NCBI RefSeq assembly: GCF_008831285.2
Contig: NC_045139.1
Span: forward strand, 5,616,704-5,680,703
DNA length: 64,000 nt
Source: Nymphaea colorata
Lineage: Eukaryota > Streptophyta > Magnoliopsida > Nymphaeales > Nymphaeaceae
Direction: 5' to 3'
Positions 13,601 through 24,732 of the stretch are shown here, piece after piece. The notes below the pieces were generated by a model. The model was given only the letters and a program-made list of their open reading frames with translations. It did no database searches and was not told the origin of the DNA. The first letter of the stretch is position 1. Each line of letters starts with the position of its first letter. Position numbers and translations under genes: made by a program.

Positions 13601-15042
13601 ATTTTTGTACCAGCTGTTATTACCATGTTTACAGGGGCCGTAGTTGCTTTCTTCAAATACTAAGAATTTATTCTGTTCACAGTTGGGAGCATCATACGTA
13701 GATAGAATGGATTTCACAGACCACCATTCTTTTACAGATATGGTGAGTTAAAATGCTGTAGAGAGTTTTGTTAATGGTTGCTCCTTTCGTTTCGACACAT
13801 ATATAAAAAGGTTATAATCAAACTATTTTGGATTTACTCTTCTAGTGGAAATCATTGTAATAAGTCAGAAATGCTATAACTCCACTGGTGGAGGGCAGCT
13901 GGTAAGGAGGGGCCTGTGAAGGGCCTTGAGGTCAAGACCCTTGGTCAAGTTTCAAGCTCTGTCAGTCTGTATCAGGAGATGTAAGGCATGGCAGCTGTTT
14001 CTGTAAGGCGTGGCAGTCAGGGCTCATCCTTTGTCTGTCTGTCAGGGTGCAAACTAGGTTTACTAATGTGCTGAGACTAGAGCAAAGCTTTTCTCAATTT
14101 TGGCTTTACTGGATCCAATTTTGACCGAACCATGTGCATGCTTGGTTATCCCAAATCTAACTTACTTGTGTATCTAGTACAAACCCATCAAGTGGTCTGA
14201 ACCTTGGGAGAGCTACATGACCAGAGGTACCCAAACAGCAAAGAGCTGAGTGGGAAATGTCCTATATAAACAGGAAGCAAGTTCTACAAGTCATGCTTTT
14301 CTTCTTTCTTTTGTACTTCTGTATTTCTACAATGTTGTACCTTTGTTTCACTTCATGAGTCATGACTAACATTATTACTTAAGGACAAGCATTTCTTTTT
14401 TATTTCTGCTATGTTTTAAATACTTTTTTACCAGGATTTACCCAAAGCCCATCCAAAATCGTAGTTTTTTTTATTTTTTAGATATAGGAGACACTAATAT
14501 TTGTGAATATGCCTAGTTTTCCTTCAAAAACATGCTGCAATTCGTACAATCCTATGAAAACTTTCGGACTATGAAATTCAGCAGTAGCACATTCCGCTTT
14601 TTCTTCAGCATGACTATGGTTATTCAATTTCCCTCTAACACTAGTTTTTGCATTCATATTATAGGACATTCATTTGATTACTGAAAAGGTCAAACAATTG
14701 GAACGTCAGTTTGCTGCCAAGCCGCTCGTGGTGGTGACTGAGAAGGTATCAACTGTTTTATTATACTTGCATTTGTCGTTGTCCTAAATTGCCATGAGAG
14801 TTCATGTTAGTTCTTCGTTTACTGTTTCCTATGATGATTTATGTTCATTTTGTTGTTCCTAGCATTTAATATTGCTCTGCATAAATGGTGCCCAATAGGA
14901 TTATTATCGCGACCAACTGGCGCTTACCAAGATTAACCAAGTGAATGTTCTAGTTCTTTGCTCATCATTGAACATCATCGAGCAACATGGTCAATCGCAA
15001 GATAGCTTCATGAGATTGCTGAGAAGCTTCATAGACTGCTGA
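7687..15042 (+). CDS. LPXK: Tetraacyldisaccharide 4'-kinase (plant LpxK), eight exons, complete
   Basis: This enzyme phosphorylates the 4' position of tetraacyldisaccharide-1-phosphate in lipid A-type biosynthesis; plants keep the pathway, and Arabidopsis LpxK is reported to be mitochondrial. Exons: 7687-7880, 8445-8568, 10872-11087, 11852-12001, 12334-12543, 13683-13742, 14665-14745 and 14899-15042. All introns are GT..AG and phases close to 392 aa, close to the family length. Visible motifs: the P-loop in SVGNLTWGGNGKTPM (exon 2), the catalytic ILDDGMQ|HLRLARN spanning exons 3-4, SGxP-equivalent LCVSAVGFANAF (exon 5), FTDHHSF (exon 6) and VVVTEKDY across exons 7-8. The N-terminus has a hydrophobic stretch (SLMPILSVASSMYQVSLLV) expected for membrane contact or targeting. 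The start at MGAHYVEKLKRM matches the family best; an in-frame ATG at 7642 would add 15 residues. No frameshift or stop interrupts it. Confidence 0.95.
9141..9590. mobile_element. GTACCC-rich TIR element in LPXK intron 2
   Basis: A 450-bp block inside the second LPXK intron. Its ends are inverted relatives: CTCTAAGTCACATGGGTAC at the left, and the reverse complement of the right end reads CTATATGTCACATAGGTAC. Just inside both ends lie runs of GTACCC/CGTACCC words, while the middle is T/A-rich. This layout fits a small non-autonomous DNA transposon. I could not find a clean target-site duplication, so the superfamily is open. Confidence 0.6.
9929..9978. repeat. Short imperfect tandem repeat
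   Basis: Two copies of a roughly 25-bp unit (CTAAGCCTAACCATATTTTAATCAT, then CTAAGCCTAGCCATATTTTCATCAT) lie head to tail in LPXK intron 2. Confidence 0.75.
12960..13352. mobile_element. MITE-like TIR element in LPXK intron 5
   Basis: A 393-bp AT-rich element. The left end reads TCATAGCCACAAAGAT and the reverse complement of the right end reads TCATAGCTACAAATAT. Directly flanking both ends is GTAGTG (12954-12959 and 13353-13358), a plausible 6-bp target duplication. There is no coding capacity. A 6-bp duplication does not match hAT (8 bp) or PIF/Harbinger (3 bp), so the family is uncertain. The element sits between exons 5 and 6 and does not touch their splice signals. Confidence 0.65.
13870..14350. 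repeat. Possible SINE/LTR-derived fragment in LPXK intron 6
   Basis: This stretch contains a box A-like GGCAGCTGGTAAGG and a box B-like GGTCAAGTTTCAAGCTC, followed further on by CCTATATAAACAGG, a TATA-like word. It has the feel of a retroelement piece. I see no paired ends or target duplication, so the call is weak. Confidence 0.25.
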
Positions 15043-15956
15043 ACTTGGTGGATCAAACCTATCTCATTGCATCCAACTGTTTCTTATACCTCCATTGATA
15101 TCACACCTTCGGTTTGAAGAGTATAATTTGTGAACAAAGAGTTAGAGAGAGAAAGAGAGAGAGAGAGAGAGAGTGGAAAGCAAAGTTGCTGGAACAAACC
15201 AAAATTTAACAAATTTTGTGGTGCTTAAGCATCGGTAAATGGTTCATTGGTACATTGGTACTGATATGATCCACACACTACCGATATCAGTGACTCCAGT
15301 CTACTCAGTTATTGACATGAGTTTGAATCCATCTAGTTGGGTCTAGAAAAAAAATTTGAACCAACTGATAATCTAGCTTTCATTTGTAATGCAGCTTCGC
15401 TTCTAAATTCAAATTGAAACCGGAATTTGACAAGAATTGACCCTTTCAAGCTTGTCAAACTTGGACCCATTTTTAAAAACTGCAACTCTGAACCTGAATC
15501 AAAATTTAGCTAGAAACTGTACGCTGTACGGCCTGGACCCAGCCCGGACCTGAAGTGCTTGCAGACAGACACAGGTTGGTGCAGACTGAATATGTTGATA
15601 ATAATTTCTTATGGTTTCTTGTAGGTTTTAGTTTGTTTCCTGCTTCCAAATGGGAAGAGAAGATTCTATGAAGTTATGTATGGCAAACGATTCTATGACA
15701 TTTTCATTGATGTATCACATACATAAGTGATACTAGAACCTCTCAAATTTACATTGATGGCAAATGATTCTATGAAGTTAATGTTTGTTCATATACACGC
15801 ATCACATACATAAGTGATACTGTAGAAGCATAATAATCTCTCTCTCTCTCTCTCTCATGCAAAACGAAGACAACCTAAATACGATGTCTATCTCTTTCTT
15901 TAACGCGTGTTTTTCTCTTCATCGAATGAATCGGTGAAGGAAAGGATAGCTATAAT
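15043..15956. other. LPXK 3' flank with AG and TC microsatellites
   Basis: No gene seen. Contains an AG run at about 15144-15173 and a TC run at about 15838-15856. An imperfect duplication of the segment GATTCTATGA...ATCACATACATAAGTGATACT occupies about 15690-15822. Confidence 0.5.
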
Positions 15957-16360
15957 CAGGAATGCAGATGAGAGTCAAGCTCAACTCGACTCGAAAGCTT
16001 GATCTTGGCTTGAACTCGAGTTGAGTTCTATAGAACTACCTCGAGCTCGACTCGACCATACAGGGTCGAGCTCTAGCTCAAATCATTTAATTCGTTTAAA
16101 TTGTTTATGTTAACCTGTCCCATTTCTTTTAAGTCGTTTAACTACTCAACCCATTTAACTCGTTAACTCGTTTAACTAATTCAACTATGATGAACCAGTT
16201 TTACATAGCGAGTCAAGCCAAGCTTAAAAACATTTTGAGCACAAGTTTAAGTTCGTGCTTGGCATGTTTATAAACAAGTCAAGCTTGGTTCGAGTTTTTT
16301 TTCGAGCAAGTTTGAGTTGAGCTTGAGTTGGTTCAACTCAGTGTCGAGCCCTATTTCAAA
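15957..16360. mobile_element. Diverged CGAGT/CTCGAG-rich element
   Basis: About 400 bp of degenerate CTCGACTCGA / GAGTTGAGTTC words, AT-rich in the centre. It resembles the well-preserved hAT-type element at 17351-17900 in internal composition. The ends (CAGGAATGCAGATGAG at left, and AATAGGGCTCGACACTG from the reverse complement of the right) are only weakly alike and no 8-bp duplication is evident, so the boundaries are approximate. Confidence 0.45.
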
Positions 16361-17342
16361 GTGAAGGCAGAAGCAGAGTAAGTAGTCCATAATACTCTCT
16401 CTTTCTCTCTCTCTCTGTGTGTGTGTGTGCGTGTGTGACTGTACATGTTTATTTTCTTTAAGGTTCTTAATTTACTCCCCAAGACAAGTAGGGTGATTTA
16501 TTGTTTACCTATGTTGCATTCAAGCTTTTTCATTCACAAGTATTAACTGAATTAAGAACAAAAAGGGTCTTTGCCTCATTGACCAATCTGATCACCTCTC
16601 AAACTTTGACATGTGGGTGAATGCCCCACAAAAAAGGACTTTTCATAAAGATGGGCCCAATATCATTTGCATTGGCAGACCTAGTAGACCCACATTATGC
16701 TGTCCTGTGAGGCACACGCTCATCACGCTTCACATAACAACAACCCCAATAATTCTTGTGTTCAGAAAGCACCTGGACATGAGATGATCCAAAGCTTGAC
16801 ATGTATACAAATTTAGATGGCTGGATGTGAAGCCCTTCTGGACATGCACTTTCAAATCAGCAAGAAGAAGAAAAGAGAGAAGAATTTCTTGATTTTTTTT
16901 TTGCAAAATGTTCTTTGCTTGCCCTAATGAGCCAAGGAAATGAGTTCAATAATGGATGTGAACTGGGCAGGCCACTGGCTGATATTTATAAAGTGCTTTC
17001 TCTTGCTCTAATAAGTCAAGATAAAACCCTCAATCAATGAATGTGAAATGGCAGGTCTTTAGTTGAAGGAAAAACGCCACATGGTTTCCCGGTCGGCCGG
17101 AAAACAACACTCAGTTTCATTTTTTGTGGCCAAAGAATGCTTCATGTGGGTCTCAAACTTGTTAAAGGGCCAAAGACAACAAGGTATTCTGCAAACCGGT
17201 CTTTGCTTTGATGGTAGGTTTACAAATTGAACTTGGTTTCTTATCTTTATCACACACAAAAAAACAAACAAACAAACAAAACAAAACAAAAAATCAAAGG
17301 ATAAAGAGAGAGATTGCATCTTATCTGCTTGAACCTTTGGGA
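16361..17342. other. Spacer with (CT)(GT) compound microsatellite
   Basis: No gene seen. A CT run passing into a GT run lies at about 16396-16437. The remaining sequence is unremarkable apart from an A/C-rich tract near 17255-17295 (CAAACAAACAAAACAAAAC). Confidence 0.5.
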
Positions 17343-17908
17343 CCTTTGATTAGGGGTGAACAACGAGTCGAGCTACTCGAGCTTGACTCGAGTCGAGCTA
17401 CTCGAGCTTGACTCGTTAAAGCTCGGCTCGTGAACGAGTTCAAGCCAAGTCATTTATTTAACGAGTCGAGCTCGAGTTTTTGAGTCGACTCGTTCAAATA
17501 ATCGAGTTGAGTTCATGCTCAACACGTAACTGCTGAGTCGAGCTCGAGCCTTAGTCGAGTTTGTCGAGCTTTAATCAAGCCGATATATTCAAATGAGTTT
17601 ATGACTTTGTCGAGCTTTAATTGAGTCGAGCTCGAGCTCAACACGTAACGATGAATATCAATTCTATTCAAACGAGTTTGTTGAGCTTTAATCGAGTCGA
17701 GCTCAACACGTAACGATGAATATCATTTCTAGTCAAACGAGTTTGTCAAACCTAATCGAGCCGAACTCAAGCTCAACACGTAACTGCCAATTCGAGCTCG
17801 AGTTCTTTTGGTCGAGCTATTCTTGAGCTCAAGGTTTTATTAGTCGAGCCGAATTTGAGCTGACTGAACTTGGGCTCGATTCGGCCTGTGTTCACCCCTA
17901 CCTTTGAT
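17343..17908. mobile_element. Non-autonomous hAT-type transposon with 8-bp TSD
   Basis: The element spans 17351-17900 (550 bp). It begins TAGGGGTGAACA and ends TGTTCACCCCTA, a perfect 12-bp terminal inverted repeat. It is flanked on both sides by an identical 8-bp sequence, CCTTTGAT, at 17343-17350 and 17901-17908. An 8-bp duplication together with a short TA/CAGGGGTG-type end is the hallmark of the hAT superfamily. The interior is a degenerate array of CGAGTCGAGCTCGAGC words, with a repeat of about 72 bp (GTCGAGCTTTAAT...CAACACGTAACGATGAATATCA) present at least twice. There is no transposase, so it must have been mobilised by an enzyme encoded elsewhere. Confidence 0.92.
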
Positions 17909-20900
17909 CACCTCAAAGAGGTGATATGAAGATATGAGGATCTTAACTTCTTGGATTTTTTTTTTAATGTTTACTTGGGCGAAACTTCTTTCAGCATAAA
18001 ACTGCCAATACCATACCGTTATGCCTCCAAAGTTCTGGCTTGCTTCAGGGCCTGTGTGGACCTACGGTACACCCTTAAACTCGAGTGTCGTGTTGGCTAG
18101 TTCTTGACTTTTACATCCTTGATTTGTAACATGATCCTTTGTTTGAAAGACACAAATGTTAGACCATGGATTTGCAAACCTTAGACCCTCTTCTCTAACT
18201 TGGGATCTATAAAGTTTTAAGCATAATGGTTCTCAAAGCCACATTTTTCCAGAACCATGAACGATCTCATGCTAAATCAGTTTCTTAGGTATAAGATCCG
18301 GTGAGTTTACTTCATCTGAATCAGATATATCTTTGTAATGCAAGAAGGATATTAACTATAGCGAGCTAGCTCTATAAGTATTTTATATGTTTTATGCTTC
18401 TGGAAAGAACTTTTACATACCCAAATTACTACAATAAGCTCAAAACAAATCTGGCTGTTGGTTAATGGTATTATGTAATCAACGTTCTACTTATGTATTT
18501 TATAACGTTTTTCATAAATTTAAAAGTGAGATAATTGTAATTTCTCTTGAACGTCTGACCACATCTTTTACTTTTAAGAAAATGACATCTAGATGATTCT
18601 TAGCAAATCAAATCTAATGAATCGATCTCGAAGTCTGACATATTTGAAACTATATAAAATTTCAAGTGGCACGGATTATGATATGATGAAAGGAGAAAAG
18701 TGTATTGGATCTCTACTATCGGATCCAAATTTTTGCATGTGGCTCATTCATTGAGACAAATAACCACAAGAGCGAACCCTCCCTAGACATAATTGTACTC
18801 TCCATGTGCAAACACGTATATCAAAAGGCATATGGAATTCTTGGCAACAAAAATCTCATAAATCACATGCCATCATATCTTATAGATTTAAAGAACTCTA
18901 TAATTGACTAATCAAGTAGACATATTTTTCCTGGTAGTTGTAGTTTAAATAAGATGTGGTCCATCAGACGTACATGATCCTTTTTAATTTGAACATGCTT
19001 AGTTAGCAATCATGAATAATTGTGCTCTAGAAATAATATTCCTGCAGTGGTACGTTTAATCTTATGTTCGGCTCCTAAGTGATAAAAGAGAGAAGAACTC
19101 ATCTTCTTTCTTTTTTGATTACCTTCCTCGTGTATGTGGGTATGTATAAGACCAAATCCATTCGATTTCTAAAAAGGATTACTAATCCTTAACTTTTCGA
19201 GGAATCCTTCGTCAGTGATGGTGATGGTGAATGACTGACTTTCTCAATCTTTTCGACCTTAGTTCCATAGGAGCAAATCAATAGAACCATCTGAAAGTGG
19301 TTTTTTCTTATCATGTCTCATCTGGATCTATGCCAGCCAAAACAAATATTTGATATTTGTGTCTTTTTTATGATAGTTTTCCCAAGAAAATTTTTGGGTG
19401 TATCAGAATGTTCGTGCACATAAGATCTTTGTTCACTATGTCCAGAAAAAGCGAGGCTGCTTGAAGTTCTATGTCCTTTTCTGATCCTCTGTCTAGATTC
19501 CGGGTGATTGGGAAGATTAATCCCATCGCTTCTCCTTTCTCTTAACCTCAGGGTTCAGAGCTGTGTCGGTACAAGATGGTGAAATCTACACATGTTTTAA
19601 CTTCCACATAAGACCCACTTTACTTATGGTCTTGGAACATAGTTCCTCAGGAGTTGAACCAGAGATGCACCGCATAATGCACCCGAATAGTTTGGATTCA
19701 AGTTAACAAAACACATGAGCATTTAAACCTTTCTTCTTTATATATACACCGATTAGGTTAATTAGATCACTACTTGATTATGCCAACATCTCTAGATGCA
19801 CCATGGTGTTGAACTTTTTTTTAACCTTTTTAAGACAGACATGGTGAATTTGAAGCAAGCTGGAGCTAAGCCCAAAAATGACAAAGAAATTGAACTAAAC
19901 AACGAGCTTCTATGGTGGGACAAATCTTGCTTTTTTTCTTTTGGGATATTAATAGATAGCCAAGTGAAATCTGAATATTTACTTAGTAAGAGCCTAACTG
20001 GATCTAATGTGGTTTTGAAAGCAATAGATTTCTTCAAGTCTGGACACAATAATATTTGATTCCAATCTCTGCATGGTGGGAAGACATTATCTTGAGACAC
20101 CAAAAGCAAGTCTGCTACGAGGTGGTAGAATGAAATATTTCTCTTGCTCACCCAACAATTTTAGGCAGATGCAGCAGCCAATATAGGGCTCGCATAGGCT
20201 GTAGCCCCACCTTAAACTTTTTTTAAAAAAAAACCTACATGTAAATTTTAAAAAATTTCACTTGTTTTATATAAAATTTTTGAAAAATGATATTTTAGCC
20301 ATAGTCAAAACCTTAAAAACTTTAATTTTGCCCCCCTCATAAATTTTTTTTGGCTCCCCTCCTGATCTTAGGTATCAAACACTTAGCAAGTCAAACTGAT
20401 CATAGCACTTACCAGTGAATGTTCTAGGTTTCTATAAAAGATCATTTCACATGATAGGCTGTTGTTTAAAGTTGATGAAGGTCAACAGTTCAATACTCAA
20501 GGTGCATCTTTGATCTTTCGAATATCAAGTGTAGCTTGCTTTGAAAAGACGAAGAAAATGAAAGAAGCGTTTGAGTGTTCATCTCGCTTCCAAGCAGTAG
20601 CAGAGCCACATGTAGCCTCCCTGACTCGCCAAAATAGCGACGTAATACGTGTAAGAAATAGACTTTTTTACCCTTTTTCGACTAAAATCTTATATATGTA
20701 TGCCGCCCTGCCGCTATTTCCAAACCCTATCTAGAATTCTCATTCTCCGACGCCACATGACCGGCATTCCCTTTCCTTGTCTACCAAAAACAAACATGGA
20801 GTGCACATGGTCAATATCAAGGGCCCTGCCTGTTTTCGAGCCACACCGGCCGCATTTTCTTGGCTTTCAAGCAGATAGGGCATGCAATTAAAACCATCAT

Positions 20901-21644
20901 ATAGACTAAGGAAAGGCGGCCGCAGCCGCTAGTTTCGAGGGGCCGGATACCAGCCCCTTGATTGGCATTAAAACTTGAACACGAAACAGGAGTTCTTGAA
21001 ACCAGGCGGAAGAAGGTGGGCTACACTATCATGTTTTTTTTTTTTTTAATGTTTTCTTAAGAGAAACTGCCTTCGGCATAAAACCTCAAAGCTATACCCT
21101 TAATGCCTTCAAGGTTTGAGTAAAATTTATTTGAAAAATGAAAGATATTAAAATACCAAAAAATACTGGAAATTTCAATTATGTAAGTATATGGATATTT
21201 GTCATTTTTTCTAGCATTGTATTTTCTAGAAGAGATAAATTGTTTGGAAAAAGCCAAACAGGGAAAAATGGTAGTGAGAGAAAAAAGCCTGTGACCCAAT
21301 GGAGCAGTACTTCTGATGGTTTACTTGTCTTTACTCCACAGTGCCCTGTCTGTCCATGAATCAGAATCAGACTTGGATCCTCTGTCCAAGACATTGGATC
21401 AGAGACAAGGAATCCGGTTAAAAAAATTGCTGCCATTCGACCTGTCCTAGCCTGACACTGGCGTGACCGTAAGACCCATACTTCATAATAGGACCTTAAT
21501 GAACAAACTATTATCCAATCTTATAAAAGTCGGCGTCTGAATCGAATCGGAGCATCCGATTCAGAGATTCAGCTGTCTTAATGAACCGTTTTTTAAAAAA
21601 GCATGGATAATCGAACCATGGCCGATATTGAATTTGCCGTCATG
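17909..21644. other. Long spacer, no gene recognised
   Basis: AT-rich sequence without a credible coding region. A degraded repeat at about 20165-20375 shows TAGCCCCACCTTAAACTT and GCCCCCCTCATAAATT words that recur in weaker form near 4060-4180. The open frame starting at 19796 (87 codons) and its antisense partner show no domain or splice context. A GC-richer patch lies at about 20680-20950. Confidence 0.4.
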
Positions 21645-21965
21645 TAGGGGTGAACAACTAGTGGAGACCTGTTAAAACTCGGCTTGTGAACGAGTTTGAT
21701 TCGAGTCATTTGCTTAACGAGCCGAGCTCAAGTTCATAATTCGATTCGTTCAAATAATCAAGTTGAGTTCGAGTCCAACACATAACTGCCAAGTCGAGCT
21801 CGAGCCTTAATGAAGTCGATATATTCAAACGAGTTTGTCGAGCCTTAATCGAGTCGAGCTCGAGCTCGAATTCAACACGTAACGATGAATACCAATTCTA
21901 TTCAAAAGAGTTTGTCAAGACTTAATCGAGTCGAGCTTGAGCTCGAGCTCAACATGTAACTATAT
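21645..21965. mobile_element. Truncated copy of the TAGGGGTGAACAAC hAT-type element
   Basis: It starts with TAGGGGTGAACAACTAG, the same end as the intact element at 17351, and continues with closely related GAGTCGAGCTCGAGC words and the shared internal phrase CACGTAACGATGAATACCA. Similarity fades near 21965 into unrelated sequence, and no TGTTCACCCCTA end follows, so the right terminus appears to be deleted. Confidence 0.75.
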
Positions 21966-22839
21966 CAGCTAAATCTTGGATCTGCTGGAACTGTATCAGC
22001 TAAAATTTCACTAATTAACTTTAACCCAACAGAATTAAAATCAAGATTCCGACCCAGAAAGAGATCCTGATCGCAAACATAAAATCATGTTCACAGCAAG
22101 AAAAAGATCCCAAAATTGCTTAAAGAAGATAATTAAACCCATTTTAGATGTAGAGCAGAAGGCTTATCAGATCGAGATCCAAAAGTTTCATGAGAAAATG
22201 TCCACATGTAACTAGGGTTCATACTGTAATATCCACTTCCACAAGACTGCTTAGTTACAAATCTGTATGGATCAAGGTGGAGCAACAACGGTACTTGGTT
22301 GTCCTACATATAAACCTGCTCCATTAATACCCAAAAGCTCAGGTCAGATCCAGAGCTGGCTGGATGTGACTTATCCAGAAACTGTCCTAGATCTGGATTT
22401 CTTTTCTGGGTGTGGTTCCAAACTAACTTTAATCCTTAGTTGCCTATGGAATGACCGGTCCAAGGCAGATTGTTCACGGGTTGTATGACCCAGGATCCAG
22501 AGTCCGGACCCTATTGGCAGTTCACTCAGTAACAGTACAGTTCACTTTTGGAGGTGAAAACTCATTCATACATCATGAATCCTTTGGTATCCGAGTCCAT
22601 TTTAATTAGATCGGGCAGTCTCATTAATTAGATCTGCAATACTGCAGATTGAACTGGATCCTTCTCTGAGATTTTATTCAATACGTGGATGTCCAGAAAT
22701 AGGTCGGCAACAAAGACCTTTACAGTGCAAAAGTAGAGAACTGCCATCTTTCACAGATAGTCCAGATATACATAAACATCAATTATTGAGTTTTTTTTTT
22801 TTGAAATATGTCATGAAAATAATTCTCTTCGTGTACAGG

Positions 22840-23215
22840 GTAGGGATATATCAAAATTGAATTGGACATCCTGAAAAATCAGATATACAAAGAAAAAAAT
22901 TAGTATCCAATTAAGAAATCAGATTTAAGAAATGACATATGATCAGATTTAAATTCAGATTCTGATATACATAAATCTCCAATTGAATTCAGATTTAGAT
23001 TAGGTACAGTTTTAAATAAATGTCCCAATCAACTAGATTCGGTTCAAAACTCGGATTGAGATTTAGATGTGAATATAAAAATGGGTTTCAAATCAGATTC
23101 GGATTGTAAAATTGGATTTAGATATATTTTCTTTGTTCATTTTCGACTCTGAATATAGGAATATCCAAAAGTGGACGTGATTAAAGGTATATGTAATTCG
23201 AATTCGATCCGTTGG
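22840..23215. repeat. CAGATT/GGATTT-rich dispersed repeat, copy 1
   Basis: A 370-bp block of words such as AATTGGACATCC, AAATCAGATTTAAGAAATGACAT, GATTCGGATTG and TTCTTTGTTCATTTTCGA. The same phrases recur, in the same order, at about 63490-63905 and in part at 54510-54660. It is non-coding and its class is unknown. Confidence 0.6.
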
Positions 23216-24344
23216 CATCTCTAACTTTATGATTAGCTAGGTTGTGTCCCCATAAAAGAAAACCCAATATAAGCTTACTTTACTTACTAACTGTCATGTG
23301 CTACTTATGCATATCCCTATATGCTAGTTAATGGTGTTCCCCAAACTTGTTGCTTCCTCAAATTTTGTATTCAGTTATCTCATCCTTTAGGATTAATGGG
23401 CATTAAGATCCGTAAACCCGAACGTTAATCGTAAGTTTAATTTCTCCGAAAACTAAGAAGGTGTGTTTAAACCTTCTAATTAAGTCGAACCAGTCTATCT
23501 CGCAATCTAAATCAAACAGAGAGACGAAAATATGAGGCGAAACTTCGAGGCCGGATTAACTCCCTAACACTAAAAAAGCACGAAATTAGTCCCTAATCTC
23601 CGGTTTTCATGTGAAATTTAATGTTTGTTAGCTCTACCATCCCCAGTAGTTAGTCTGGCCACGCTAATTATGTGCTGTTCCTTCTTAGAAAAGTTAAAAG
23701 AGGGACACTCCTTGTAGTCTACTAATCATGTGTTTGTTGGCTCTTATCATTATACGAACGATGCTCTTAACAGAAAAATGTTCCAACCAAAGCATAGAAT
23801 TAAGGCTTTTATATGGCCATCTAAGCTCCCAACCACAAACATCATGCCCCATCTTTATACATACACTTTTCTAACTCCATAAAATTAATTAATATAAATA
23901 AATAAAAGGGCGTTCTAGAAAAGTCATATCCTTTCAATAATTGAGAGCAAAAATTATATTTATTTATATATATATATATTTGTATTTATGAGACATGCCC
24001 CACAAATAATATTTGTTCACTGCACAAACGCTGCATCCGGTTGGCCAAAACGTTGAAGGGTGAGTTGTTAGGTGAGGAACAGGGACGGTGCATCATTGAA
24101 AGGGACAAGCCCCACGTTGGGTCATCTTCAACACTCCCTCCCCCTCATAATTGGGTCAATCGGCTTCGGGCCCTACAACTCGTCGAGGCCCTTCGTGTAT
24201 GTTAAGAGGTCGTTTGGTAACAGTAACATATTATTACTGGTGTAACATATTATTACAGTCTCCCGTGTTTTATGAATTTGCTCTCTTTTTTTCTAACATT
24301 GCTAATTTAGCAATGCAGCCACCAGCCTCAGGGTAGGAGGCAGG
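23216..24344. other. Spacer, no gene recognised
   Basis: AT-rich, with a short (TA)n run near 23966-23980. A TTTGGTAACAGTAACATATTATTAC stretch near 24213-24237 resembles the end of a small transposon, but no partner end was found. Confidence 0.4.
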
Positions 24345-24732
24345 TAGGGCTGCTTAACGGGCTGAGCCAACTTGGGCTCGACTCAAACTCACTCGAAAAA
24401 ACTCTACTTGTACTCGACTCGTTTATAAACGAGCCGAGTTCGAGCTTATAGTGGTACTCAAAATGATAAACGAGTCGAGTACGAGTTTTAGGAACTCGAT
24501 TCGCAAACCGATACTTTATATAATATTGTCAAAACGGGTGTTATAAGTTACACAAGTTAATGCTTACACCAGTTGAACGAGTTAATGCTTATACGAGTTA
24601 ATGCGTAAACGAGTTAAATAGGTTAAACGAGTTGAGTTGAGCTCGAGCTTGTTATAAGAAGCTCGAGTTTTTTGAGCCGAATCGAGTCCAAGCTGACCAA
24701 GCTCGGGCTCGACTCTACTTTGTGCAGCCATA
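24345..24732. mobile_element. CTCGAG-rich element with imperfect TIRs
   Basis: A 388-bp element that begins TAGGGCTGCTTAACGGG; the reverse complement of its end reads TATGGCTGCACAAAG. The interior consists of GGGCTCGACTC / GAGCTCGAGCTTG words as in the hAT-type element at 17351. The flanking octamers (GAGGCAGG and GAAGTACA) agree at only four of eight positions, consistent with an old insertion or with misplaced ends. Confidence 0.55.

Noticed and set aside
19796-20151. Overlapping sense and antisense frames of 87 and 119 codons
   Set aside because: No domain on either strand and no neighbouring exons; next to a degraded repeat.
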